Below, in pieces: positions 49,315-59,890 of a stretch of DNA of 64,000 nucleotides; position 1 is the stretch's first letter; each line of letters begins with the position of its first letter. The translations under genes were made by a program, and so were the position numbers. The stretch comes from Serendipita indica DSM 11827 (taxonomy: Eukaryota > Basidiomycota > Agaricomycetes > Sebacinales > Serendipitaceae). Under the pieces are notes generated by a model. The model made no database searches. It worked only from the letters and a program-made list of their open reading frames with translations, and was not told where the DNA came from. The stretch is from assembly GCA_910890315.1 (NCBI GenBank), contig CAJVGD010000007.1:1-64000 (forward strand), read 5' to 3'.

Positions 49315-51542
49315 CTAGACACCTTCACGCTTACGCGGGGTGGCACGGAGGATAGTGTCGACACTGTGATTGATCTGTTAGCATGGATTCAATACTGAGC
49401 ATGGATCTTACCGTAGAATCATTTCTGCCGCCTCCGAGGCGCTTATAACGACTTGTCGCTTGAGCTTGTAGCTTTCTGTAACCCCTAGCTCGCGCATATC
49501 CCCAATATCACCAAGCTCCATGTCAAGGCCCATCCGCGATCCAGCACTATCCTTTTCGTCAATGCCCTCAAAGTGCCGTTTGCGTAGTCGAGCGACGAGC
49601 TCGCTACTGTCCCAGCCGGCATTGTCCGCGAGGATGGTCGGTATCATCCGCAAAGCGCGCGCAAATGCCTCGACTGCGAGCGACTTTTTACCCTCTACAG
49701 TCTTTGCGAGGTTGTCCACCGCACAGGCCATCAGCATCTCTGAACACCCTCCACCTAGGACGGTTCGTGTTTCTTGTACAGTCTGCGAGAGGACCGAGAG
49801 TGCATCGTGAAGTGATCTCTCCGCTTCGTCAACCATCTGAGTGGTGCTTCCACGTAGTACAACAGTACAAGCCTGACCGGCAGACACTCCCGAGAATTTG
49901 ATGAGCTACCGGCGGTGAGCATGGTGACAAGTGACAGTATTTTCTTTTTTACCTTGTCTTCTCCTATCATAATCTCCTCAATGAGCTCGCAAGTACCGAG
50001 CTTGACCAGATCAGGTCGGTCAAAGGTGCTGGCGATTTCTCCACCCGTCACGAGGGATAGCCTAGCAATGATTAGAGCAAATAATATTCCGAGTAGAGCT
50101 TTACCTCTCGACGCCCTCGAAGTCTGCGTGTTCGATACACATTATCCCGGCTTCGGCGAACAGGGATTCGGGATAATTGTAGACCAATTGTCGATTAACA
50201 AAGACATTGATACCATGGGCAGCAATAGCTGCAACCTTGGCCTTCATCTTGTCCTATTGAGCCGACAGTTAGCGCAACGTCTAGCGTTGGCAGCCCATGT
50301 ACCTTTTCAGCTCGTTCGAGCTCAGCCAGTTTGCCTGTTCCATCGACTTTGACACGAGCACCGAATACCTTGATCTTGTCGGTATCCATGGCTTGGAAGA
50401 GTTAGAGCTCAGTGGCGAATGACGGGCATCTCTCTTACAGGTATTCGCAATCATAATTTTTGCCTTTTCCATCCGTCTGGGGCCATTCGCGGGCAGAGTC
50501 TTATCCAAAATGAAACCTGGTTTCGTCAGCCGTTGACTTGCATCCAAAGGAAGGGCCTACCTTCGTCGAGATAGGAATCTGTTAATTTCCCGCCAACCTT
50601 TTTGATGATTTGGATGTGGTCAAGGTCTGTAGAGCCCTAAAGATGTATTAGACAGCGGAGTATACTCTTCTGTAGTCCCTACCTGGAGTCGCAAAACGGC
50701 ATCGACGGCAAGATTTGCGAAATAGTCCTTGTCCTGACTGAGGACTTTTGAAGAAAGCGTCGTTCTGGCGATGTTGACAAGATCTCTTCGAAATGCATCC
50801 TTGTCGCCGCTGTCATCCAGAGTCTAATAGTTCGTCGGTTCACTATTTGGCGAGCGTACCTATTGTCAACAGCGGCCAACTCAAGGGCCCGTAGGGCTTC
50901 TCGACTCGCAAGACGGAATCCTTCTACAACAGTTTGAGGTGTACGCGGTGACCATCACCGCCAACCTGCAGGCAAATCAGACGCAGATTTCAGATAGAGG
51001 AGTGAAGACGAACAAGACGCTCTGCTTCACGGAGAAGCTCACTCGCAAGGACGCAGACAGAGGTTGTTCCATCGCCGACCTCGTCATCTTGAACCTGGAA
51101 TGCGATAGAAAGCAATGAGCGGAGTGTAGTATAATAGCAAAGACGCACTTTTGATATGTTTACAAGCACTTTTGCAGCAGGATTATCGAGCTGGATACTC
51201 TTGAGAATAGTCGCGCCGTCATTTGTGATTTGGATCTCGCCAGTCGACGCCGACTGGAGGATTTTGTTCATTCCCTTTGGACCCAGAGTCGTCTTTACAA
51301 CGTCTCCAATCGCCAGAGCGCCGACAAAGGACGACAAACGCGCCGACTCGGATCGTTCCTCGGTGGCCTGGGCCATTTTCGTTCGTTACGACGACGACGA
51401 GGAGAGATCCACAACATATTCAACAGATAAAGGCGCAATATATGCAGTTGGACGCGTTTGGATTGACAGAAAATGCGCGTTAGCAAAATCTTTGTGCTGA
51501 TCAACCCGCCATTACCTCTTGACTAAAGATATTCATCGACAT
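49315..51542 (-). CDS. CCT2: Chaperonin CCT subunit beta (TCP-1 beta)
   Basis: A subunit of the cytosolic group II chaperonin TRiC/CCT that folds actin, tubulin and WD40 proteins. Exon 1 (51542-51516, Kozak ccaccATG) encodes MSMNIFSQE. After a 148-bp intron (51368-51515) comes [19 protein letters not shown], matching the start of Cct2 proteins. Family motifs are [24 protein letters not shown] and [11 protein letters not shown] with the catalytic Asp. Downstream are [13 protein letters not shown] and GRxxxE-like apical and intermediate segments, and the end [15 protein letters not shown] across the last intron 49364-49411. Several more short introns lie between. The subtype is set by sequence similarity to beta: ATEER near the start, [10 protein letters not shown] and VQDDEVGDG. 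It lies on the same strand as, and 162 bp downstream of, the UCH37 gene. Confidence 0.93.
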
Positions 51543-51704
51543 GGTGGCTTTTTGTACGTTGATTAGTGATAATCCGCGGTCTCGTTGTCGTCAAGAGCCA
51601 ACGACGCGACGCGTCTCCTGTGGCAGAGGTCAAGTTTGGAAAGACGGGTTGGACAGAACGAAGAGATATCACAGGAAATAGATTTATTCAAGATATCGGA
51701 ATGT

Positions 51705-53082
51705 CTACAAATCATCGAGGTCCATGGCCTCTTTTCCACCCTTGCCCGCCATGGCGAGCATCTCCCTGCGCTTTGCAATCCTCACCTTCATCTTCTCCTT
51801 GGAATCGGATATCGTCTTATCCCACAGAGAAATTCCATCTGGCGATACTCCAGCGGCGAGCGACGCCTTGGCGAGAGCCTCCAAGAGGCCAACCGCCAGT
51901 CCGAGATGGTTGTGACGGCGCAGTGCATTTTCAAACTCCCATCGTTTCCGCTTGGCTTCCTCGGCGAATAGCAGCTCACGGGCGTCGGCTTGTGTGAGTT
52001 GCGGTGGTAGACTGGACGACGTAAGGATTGGCAACGGGTCCGGACGAATCGCTTGGAGATTAAACTCGACCTGGAGAAGATTTCGTTAGGATATTCAACT
52101 CTGGTGGACCAGTGTACATACCGAACCCGGGGGGTATAACTCAATGCGTCTTTGAATGACTGCGAGAGCACGCTCTAGCCAGTCGGCATTCTCAGAAAAC
52201 GTTCCATGGTTTACGGCATGTCGCTTCAGCCCATCGAGTTCGTATAGCGTATCGCCAATGGGGAGGTAGACCACGAAGTGGTACGCGTCCTCTGCTTCTC
52301 CCTTGGGCAGATCAAGACCGTCGAGTGATATGGCGGATGGAGGGGAGAGAGAGTTGTGGATTGTCCGTAAATCCGAGGACGAAGTCAAAACTTCCCCTAG
52401 TGTCTGCGGTCATAAGCTACCGTAGGTAGACAGCATGAAAAAGAGCGGACCCACGAGTCCATTCCAACTCCAAAGTTGAAAATGTCTTGCAAAACCTGTC
52501 CGACCTGCAATCCAGGTAGATTGCCCAAAGCATTGACAATGGCCAATGTAGCGCAGGCATTGTTGACAACCTTGATGTATGATCAGATTTAGAGTAAACT
52601 GCACGGTGTTCTGTACCTGCTTTGCGTAGAAACCGCCCTTTTCTCCAAACTCTGGATCGTAAACACCGCCTGTCCGAGGCCCACGAGCACCACTTTCGGT
52701 CGGATCATCTCCCTCTCGCTCTGCTGTCCACTTGAAGAGAAAAATGAGCGCATTGATTGGCGAGGCTGAAGTCAGCGGGTCGGATGCAATGGTCCCATAG
52801 TCGAGCGAGTATAGTTCATCCATAACCAATGGCGTTCCAAGAAGCTTGAGAAGGTTTCTGTTTGTTCCAATTTGATAGAATTCGCGTCGCCGTGCATTCC
52901 ACAAAGACGCGCGTCGCGTATTGGCAAGTCAATGGGAGAAACAAGCACACCAGGTATAAAGTAATACAGGGAACAGAACGAGATTAGTATTATATTCTGA
53001 GAATTGAGCAACGAACATACGTGAAGACGCCTGGATCCGACTCTGTCAATTGCCATCCCGACGATTGCTCATCCTCTGCCAT
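51705..53082 (-). CDS. uch2: Ubiquitin carboxyl-terminal hydrolase, UCH37/UCHL5 type
   Basis: A proteasome-associated deubiquitinase of peptidase family C12. It starts at ATG 53082 as MAEDEQSSGWQLTESDPGVF. Across a 163-bp intron (52858-53020) it joins TNLLKLLGTPLVMDELYSLD, aligning with the first helices of UCHL5. ALIFLFKW is the family core. The catalytic Cys is in NNACATLAIVNAL, the His in EDAYHFVVYLP and the Asp in LYELDGLKRH. A C-terminal helical extension (ARELLFAEEAKRKRWEFENA, RRHNHLGLAVGLLE) matches the UCH37 tail that binds Rpn13 and the INO80 factor NFRKB in animals. This tail separates it from short UCH-L1/L3 types. The protein ends EAMDLDDL. Rpn10 of the same proteasome lies 16 kb away. 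Confidence 0.9.
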
Positions 53083-54321
53083 CGCAATAATTGTAAGGAG
53101 TTCCTTGTTGTTTTAAGCAACTTGGAGTGCGACGCCGAGGCCACTGGTTTCAACGCGTCCGAGGTGGTTGCAAGTCAAAAAGCAAGCTACTTGGATGGCG
53201 CGGCAGTAGGAGAGAAATCTTGCTGTTCATCTCGTAGGAAAGTAGGAGGTCACGGCAGTACTGGGAAAGGGGAAAGGAGACAGATGTTTCGGGACTGCGA
53301 GAGCGTCTCGGCTTGAACTTGGGATCATCGGGATACTCCACGAATAAGACCGTTTGTAATAATAACCACATATGGCGAGATGAAGGCGAATGCATCCTCA
53401 TTGTCGTCGTCTCGCCCCCTTTCCGACGGATTTCCAGTTCGTGGTGGCCTCGTTCCTCATCCAGGCTTGTAACCCTGCCCATATCTGAACATTTTGGGGT
53501 ACTTTGATATGTCTACGAAGCCTCTCGGTGTCGGGCAGCTGCTGTTACCCGGCCTAGCCATGAACTTGAATTCTGTCAGGTGGTCTCAACCACTTTAACG
53601 GTACATCACATGAATATATTTCTCAGAAATTGAGGCCGCCTGATCCTCTCTGGCGATTGGTGCCAGCTCGCCACCCCGAACCGCCCGATTCCAAGATTCG
53701 CGAATTACATGGCGTGATGTTGCGTTTACAGTCCAATTCATCGAGATTCTGCATAGAGAGACGGCGAACCCCGTGAATGGAGTGTTCAGTTGTCAACGGA
53801 CCAAAGTCTCGGCCGCGGCCGATTCTGACCGCCTGGGCACGTCGGGAATATATTCGTGCATAGGCATATGTGTGTCTAATTAACGTGAGTGGCATCTAAT
53901 CCCTTGAATCTAAGCGACCGAAGGAGGCACGTGGGTTAGAGAAGACACTTTGTCAGCGAATCATCACACAGTCTACTCAGACCTTGCGGAGCTTGCGCAT
54001 GTCCGTTCGGAACAGGGTACGACCCTGGCCAGCCGCCATCGCGAATCGCCAGCACCCCGCAAGCAGCGTCGCGTATGCTCACTATGGGTCCATTTCATCA
54101 AAATGGTTGATTTTAGTCACCCATTGCTCAAAATTGTCTCTAGGGTTCTTTCACTGTACGAACCCGCGATCCGCCCAGACCACTTCTCTGGCAGTGTGTC
54201 TAAGCAGGGGCGCCCGTGGGCCCACAAGGAATACAATATACTCTATATGAGGCCTCGAAGTCGAGAGTGGAGGATGCCATATGCAATATGCGATCTGGCC
54301 CAGATAGGAACTTGCACCGTC
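53083..54321. other. Intergenic region between UCH37 and I66-like gene 1
   Basis: About 1.2 kb without a supported gene. A minus-strand frame of 110 codons (53150-53482) has no recognisable motif. The region must contain the UCH37 promoter near 53083. Confidence 0.45.
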
Positions 54322-54328
54322 TATAAAG
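54322..54328 (+). promoter_or_regulatory. TATA box of I66-like gene 1
   Basis: tataaag, 76 bp upstream of the start codon. Equivalent boxes lie 73 and 66 bp upstream of the two paralogues. Confidence 0.6.
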
Positions 54329-54397
54329 GAGAGGGCAGGGTGCACCCTTTCCTCGTCGTGTCTCACACAATCCCCACTCTCATCTACATATCACACA

Positions 54398-55026
54398 ATG
54401 GCTCTTATTCCCATCGTCAACTCTGGCAAGTACAGGATCAGAAACGTCAAGTTTGGCGCCATTCGTGACGATGAGGGTGCTTTGGGTGCCAAAGGAAATT
54501 CCAAGTCTGAGGAGCTCGTTGTACGTTTCTTACCACGTCTAGACCTTGTTCTTTTTTTGACGCCATTCCAGTGGCAGATCACTCTCAACTCGGACAACTC
54601 GCACACGCTGACGGCCATTGAAGCGACTGCCCCTGCCGTCATTGGAGGCCCCGTCACCGAAGTCTCGAAGCGTTTCTATATCAGTGTTGAGAATCAATCC
54701 GCCCAACCAGTCGGTTGGTTCCTCCAGCCAGTTTTGATCGGATCAGACCCCCGTATCCTCTATGCGTACGTTATACTCCTCATAATCGTCATACTTGACT
54801 TATTATTCCGTAGCATCTACGAGCCCGGAAGAAAGGGACACTGGGAACTTTGCAGCTCGGACAAGAAGGAGCCTGTACGTCGTCCACTTCTTCATTGACC
54901 TCTCAACTCACTCGCGTACAGGTGAAGCTCAACAGGGAGCCCAGTGACGATGAGAACAAGCCTGTTCCTACACACTTTACCCCGGAAGCCCTCTGGGTCT
55001 TTGAGCATGTACAAGGTGACGAGTAG
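54398..55026 (+). CDS. Small beta-trefoil protein 1, resembling protease inhibitor family I66
   Basis: A 160-aa protein with no signal peptide. Exons are 54398-54520, 54572-54765, 54814-54874 and 54922-55026. It starts MALIPIVNSGKYRIRNVKFG; a GxYxIRNV opening strand, a central WQITLNSDNSHTL, FYISVENQSAQPVGW, IYEPGRKGHWELC and PTHFTPEALWVFEHV fit the repeated short strands and aromatic positions of a beta-trefoil. This pattern resembles cospin-like fungal serine-protease inhibitors (MEROPS I66), which act against animal or microbial proteases. The assignment rests on pattern and size only; a lectin-type trefoil remains possible. The gene has two close paralogues downstream in the same orientation with identical intron positions. 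Confidence 0.75.
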
Positions 55027-55915
55027 ACTTGAATAATAGTCAGCTTCACTGTTTCAATATTTGGTTATATTGAATAAGTGGCCATTACGATTCCTTTTGC
55101 CATCGTTCCGGAACAGGAATGAGCACCGGCAAGTCTTATGAGCGACCATGTCAAAAGTGACTGTATAAACCGGTAATTACACAGGTTTGAGGTGTGAATT
55201 GTGCTTCAGTGCCACCCATATACCGCCAAACTCGCTCGAGATGTGGTCATAGGGCAGCGGAGAGGCCCTTATCGTTCGGCTTGCCCCATGACCTTCAAAG
55301 ACCTTTTGCAAGAGTGCACATTTATGGGTTTCTCTGAGTTTATGGACGCAGAGGGTTCAATAAAACCAACTTTTAGATCCGTAAATGGCAAACGCAACCC
55401 GTCTATCGGACCAAAGTCTGGAGCTTGAGTCAGGCCCGACAGCCTAGGCGCAAGTCGAGTACACTAGAGAATTCATAGCATGTTTCCTGTAAATCATGGG
55501 CGCCAAATGATTCGTTGGGTCTAAGCGCCTAAACGCGAGAACGGGGAAGGAGAAGAGCTTTGACAGTAGAGCTATCACACGACCTATATCGACTCTATCA
55601 AGAATCAAGTGCCCCGTGTGTGCTCCTTCCGACAGTATGGGTGCCTTTTCGCCCGTCCATGCCAGCAGTCAACACACGCCAGAGGTATCGTATCTCTCAT
55701 CGTAGATTGAGTGACGCGTTTGCTCACAAAACGAAGATGTTTGCACGTAGCCATATGTTAGCACTACACCGGAGTAGCCGAGCCTGTAAAGGCACTTTCA
55801 ATCTGGTGGAGATGAATACAGAACTACTGATAAAGAGTGGGTCTAGAGGTAGAGGGGGCCATAAAACAAGGTGATATAAAGGAAGATCTGGACCGCGACA
55901 GGAGGAACAAGCGGT
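55027..55915. other. Intergenic region between I66-like genes 1 and 2
   Basis: No gene is supported. The segment near 55440-55520 (gggcgccaaatgattcgttgggtctaag part) recurs in diverged form near 57110-57190 upstream of copy 3, and the 3' segment near 55085-55135 recurs near 56690-56740. The duplication unit therefore includes the flanks. Confidence 0.5.
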
Positions 55916-55923
55916 TATAAAAG
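55916..55923 (+). promoter_or_regulatory. TATA box of I66-like gene 2
   Basis: tataaaag, 73 bp upstream of the start codon at 55989. Confidence 0.6.
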
Positions 55924-55988
55924 ACCGGGGAGATTGGTACAATTTTGTCCTGTGTCTCACATAGCCCATTCTCAGCACATATAGCACA

Positions 55989-56612
55989 ATGGCTCTGATC
56001 CCCATCATCAACTCAGGCAAATACAAGATCAAAAACGTCAAATTTGGCTCCATTCGTGACGACGAGGGCTCGTTGGGAGCCCTAGGCACAATAAAGTGCG
56101 ACAGTCTCATCGTAAGTTCTTCATTTCATCCAGATATCGGACATTCTCAAACTTGACCTCAGTGGAATGTCACCCTAAACGCCGACAACTCGCACACTCT
56201 ACAGGCTGTGGGTGCCCCTGCAGTCGTTGGAGGCCCTATCACCGAGGTCCCGAATCGTTTTTACATCAGCGTCGAGAATCAATCCGCCCAACCAGTCGGT
56301 TGGTTCCTCCAGCCAGTGTTCATCGGATCAGATCCTCGTATCCTCTACGCGTACGATATCTGCTCTACGTTATCACTCATCCATCACTCAACGCTCTGTA
56401 GCATCTACGAGCCCAGAAGGAAGGGCCACTGGGAACTTTGCAGCGCGGACAAGAAAGAGCCTGTACATTCATCTTCTATATCTATCGCATAACTCACTCT
56501 CCTACAGGTAAAGCTCAACAGGGAACCCACTGATGACGAGAACAAGCCTGTTCCGACGCACTTTACCCCAGAGGCCCTCTGGGTCTTTGAGCATGTAAAA
56601 GGTGACGAATAG
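55989..56612 (+). CDS. Small beta-trefoil protein 2, resembling protease inhibitor family I66
   Basis: An intact 158-aa paralogue. Exons are 55989-56111, 56163-56350, 56402-56462 and 56508-56612, with the same phases as gene 1 and a two-residue deletion in exon 2. It opens MALIPIINSGKYKIKNVKFG and ends VFEHVKGDE. The middle of exon 2 (FYISVENQSAQPVGWFLQPV) is identical to gene 1, while the loop after SLGALG differs (TIKCDSLI against NSKSEELV), so change is concentrated in a surface loop. The same family caveat applies: beta-trefoil fold inferred from strand pattern, inhibitor role from resemblance to I66. Confidence 0.75.
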
Positions 56613-57270
56613 GCTGGAATAATAGCTGCTTTTACTGTCATATCATTTTCTTGATTTGAATAAGTGAACCTATCCACCTTGCGAAAATTCCTTTTTGCCA
56701 TCGTCTTTGAACAGAAAGAACGCTGGGCGAGTCTTACGTTTCGGCGTAACCAAACGTTTGGTAAGCTCATACATCTGAAGTACAGGTTTTATTACGATGC
56801 CACCGGTTTATTGTCCACCAGCTAAATGGTGCAGACATAGCAGGACTACTAGCCCGTGGCTCGCCCCGCGATCATGTCTCGGTCTAATTGGCCAGATGCT
56901 AGGTATGTATCGGAAGTGTAGGCCCCATTCCTTGTACCATTCAGAACCGCCATCTTCGAAAGTCATGTGCAAGACTGGTGTCTCCGGGTCTGTACAGATT
57001 TCTAGGCGCTAAGAATTCATGGATGACAGCATTTACATCCGTGAAAGGCAAACTCAGTCCTTAAATCACGCTAAAGTCTGGACCTTGGGTCAGGTCCGAT
57101 AGCCCAGGCTCAGGCCCAGTGCACTAGGGAATCATAGCATACGTCCCGTACCGTGTGGGCGCCGAATAGTTCATTGAGTCTAGGTGCTCAATAACGAGAA
57201 TGGGCATGGAGGACCTGACCCGTCAGAAATCACAAAGCTTGCGTAGGCTCACGAGACAAGGTATGAACCT

Positions 57271-57600
57271 GTAGGCTCGCGCGTCTGCTCTGCACGACGC
57301 TGCTACCTCGTGCGAATCAGGGATTATTCTTCATCGCATTAGTCCTTGTCCTAGTTACCATCTCCATTCGCTACATTGTTCCCGTTCTGTTCCTTATGGT
57401 CCTCTGACCATCGTCACTCTTTTACCCCTATACCTGAGTCAGATGCCTTCTGCTCGTCCCGATTTACATCCTCAGTTCCTCCATTCCTTCCGATCTATTT
57501 CCACACCCTCTATATAGCCTGTAGTACTTGACCGTTCTCGTATCAGAAGAGTAGACTTGTACTCCCTTGTAACCGTCCTCAATATACACGCGTTACACAG
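57271..57600 (+). mobile_element. Possible solo LTR of a retrotransposon
   Basis: About 330 bp that begin with TG and end with CA. Near the 3' part there is a TATA-like ctctatatagcc and a pyrimidine-rich stretch running into caatatacacgcgttacaca, a layout seen in fungal Ty3-type LTRs. There is no internal region and no clear target-site duplication (the flanks gaacc/ggttc are inverted instead). It looks like an isolated, old fragment; the family assignment is tentative. Confidence 0.3.
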
Positions 57601-57978
57601 GTTCTTTTCGTCTAAAGTCGACTTTATTCATCGTTCCTCGAATACAAAGTCTCGACTCGACGTTCACAACGTCTTCACTCTCACCAAAAACCTTACAGAA
57701 CCTTTCCAGCCGCTCATGCCAATAGCTACCTCACTCCAACAGTATTGCGCCTGTCATTGTAAAAGGGCGATAGATTCACTCCTGCACTCTGAAATTTTTG
57801 GCGTCACCACGCATCTCGATACCACACAAGAGCAGAGGCCATCACAGCATTTTCAACATCCTGGAGGTGAATACAGAGCTAGTGACATGAGGGTCGGTCT
57901 AGAAGTGAAGAATTCAAGAGGACGGAGGGACGATGATACAGGGAGAGATCTGGACCTTGCCAGGAGTTACCCTGCGGC

Positions 57979-57985
57979 TATAAGG
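57979..57985 (+). promoter_or_regulatory. TATA box of I66-like copy 3
   Basis: tataagg, 66 bp upstream of the start codon at 58045; weaker than the boxes of copies 1 and 2. Confidence 0.45.
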
Positions 57986-58044
57986 AGCCGAAATGGTTGA
58001 CACTGTATCTCACAGAAAGCCCACTTTCATCGACATATCACACA

Positions 58045-58591
58045 ATGGCTCTTGTCCCCATCGTCAACTCTGGCAAGTACAGGATCAGAAACGTCAAATT
58101 TGGCCCTATCCGCAACGACGATGGTTCGTTGGGAGCCAAGGGCAACTCACATTCCGAGGAGCTTATTGCGAGCTTTTCTTTCCATCCATGCATGATACCT
58201 CTGACGCCTCTTTAGTGGACTGTCGCTCTGAACGCTGATAACTCACACACCCTTTATGCCGAATCTGCAAATGCTCCTGCCATCGGTGGAGGACCAATCA
58301 CGGAAGTGTCGAAACGATTCTACATTAGCCTCGAGAAACAATCGGCCCAGGGTGTTCATTGGTTCCTTCAGCCAGTGTTCATTGGTTCTGATCCTCGTAT
58401 TCTCTACGCGTAGGAAACTAGTTCTATTCACGATCATTCATTATTTACCTCGGCTCTATAGTATCTACGAGCCCGGTAGGAGGGGCCATTGGGAACTCTG
58501 TAGTGCAGATAAGAAGGAGCCTGTAAGCTCGCTAAATTCTAGCTCGATGCAATGACTGATCATGTCACAGGTAAAACTCAACAAAGAGTAG
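58045..58591 (+). pseudogene. Small beta-trefoil protein 3, truncated copy
   Basis: The third paralogue. Exons are 58045-58167, 58216-58409, 58462-58522 and 58571 onwards, with the same phases as the others. The first intron (58168-58215) starts gcgagc instead of gt. In the last exon KLNKE is followed by TAG (58589-58591) where the paralogues continue EPSDDEN/EPTDDEN. The predicted product is therefore 132 aa, lacking about 28 residues including the last strands (ALWVLEHVKGDE, still readable in frame up to 58675). Loss of the closing strands should unfold a trefoil. With the altered donor this suggests decay, though the rest of the frame is open and the substitutions are mostly conservative (ITEVSKRFYISLEKQ). 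Confidence 0.75.
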
Positions 58592-58675
58592 CATGATGAT
58601 GAAAACAGGCTGGTCCCAATGCATTTTACACCCGAAGCACTCTGGGTGTTGGAACATGTAAAGGGCGATGAGTAG

Positions 58676-59580
58676 TATAATTGAATGGAAAATTACGTTA
58701 TGTTGTGTTCAGAGCGCCCAATCAAATCGTTAGGTGTGCTCCTCGGCGAGAACCCACCTCGCCAGCAGTTTCGGTTTGGGGGATCAAGTCTATACTATTT
58801 ATATAGTCCAAAAATAGCCTAGCGTGGCATCCTTTCCAAAATTAACAGCCGCGCTGATTTGACGGAGACATGGGGGTAACAAGTTGGCCTAGCCAGTGCC
58901 TTAGATGAGCGTAGGGTGGCGAGATAAACATTCTAATAATAGAAGGATATTTTATAAATACTGCATATGAATTTGAACTGGATTTGGAACCGCCGCCCAT
59001 GGCACCAGCACGCTATCAAAGAGTCCTCGTTTCTAAGAAACCGTCACAGGGATGTCCAAAGAGCTCGGTATTGTTCACACAGTCAAGGAACGTCATATTG
59101 ATTATTTCAACATCACAAATAAGTAGTCGACTATACTTCCCTGGCCTCCGGTATCACCAACTCTCGGTTCTGGAGCTGCGGGGGCTTGCTCTCAAGTCTC
59201 TTACATGTCTGAGAAACTTAGGTATGCTTCTAATATATACATTAGGATCAGTAAAATGCTAGCGAGCCGTTGGAAATTACACCCAAATGTCTTGCTACTT
59301 TCGGCACTTGCCTGTGCACGGAATTAGCGCGGTGTGGTAATATCACTACACGCCTGACTATTTATAGTATATGCGCATGTGCTCTGAATTTATATAAAAT
59401 ATTACTCTCCTGGAACGTGTAATATCGTTGGCAGTTCTAGCTGAGCGCATCTCTTCTATTTCAAATACAATAAGTGTAAAATAGAGAGTATTTTGTTTAC
59501 TATGAGTCGTCTTTTGTAGCCTCATGATTCGCATCCACTGAGTTGACTCTTACCGGCAGACCTAAGGTCCATCCGCATCG
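58676..59580. other. Intergenic region, AT-rich, no gene seen
   Basis: About 900 bp downstream of the truncated trefoil gene. No family motif is recognisable on either strand. Confidence 0.5.
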
Positions 59581-59676
59581 TCCCGCGTCCCTAAATACAT
59601 TGAGTTACGACGTGAGCTATTACTATTGGCTAAGTCTATTTAGTGAGTGCTAAGAGTCAAAGAGTAAACCTTCAAC
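59581..59676. repeat. 96-bp direct repeat, left copy
   Basis: It begins tcccgcgtccctaaatacat and ends aaccttcaac, with a near-identical copy at 62356-62451 in the same orientation. The two differ at only a few positions by eye. They flank the membrane-protein gene. Confidence 0.9.
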
Positions 59677-59890
59677 AGTCCAATCACTTGGACAGCGGAC
59701 GAGCGCACGGGTATTATAAAGTGAGAGGACGGTGGCGAGCGAAAGACTGAGCTTGCAATTGGAAACGGCAAGGTTATTTGAATTCCGAGAGGTTGGCTGT
59801 CTAAATGCAATTGGCGTCGAGTCGAGAAATTGGTTGTGGATCGCCTCTTTGTTCCCTTTTTTTTTTTGCCACCTTTATAAGTCGCATAGC

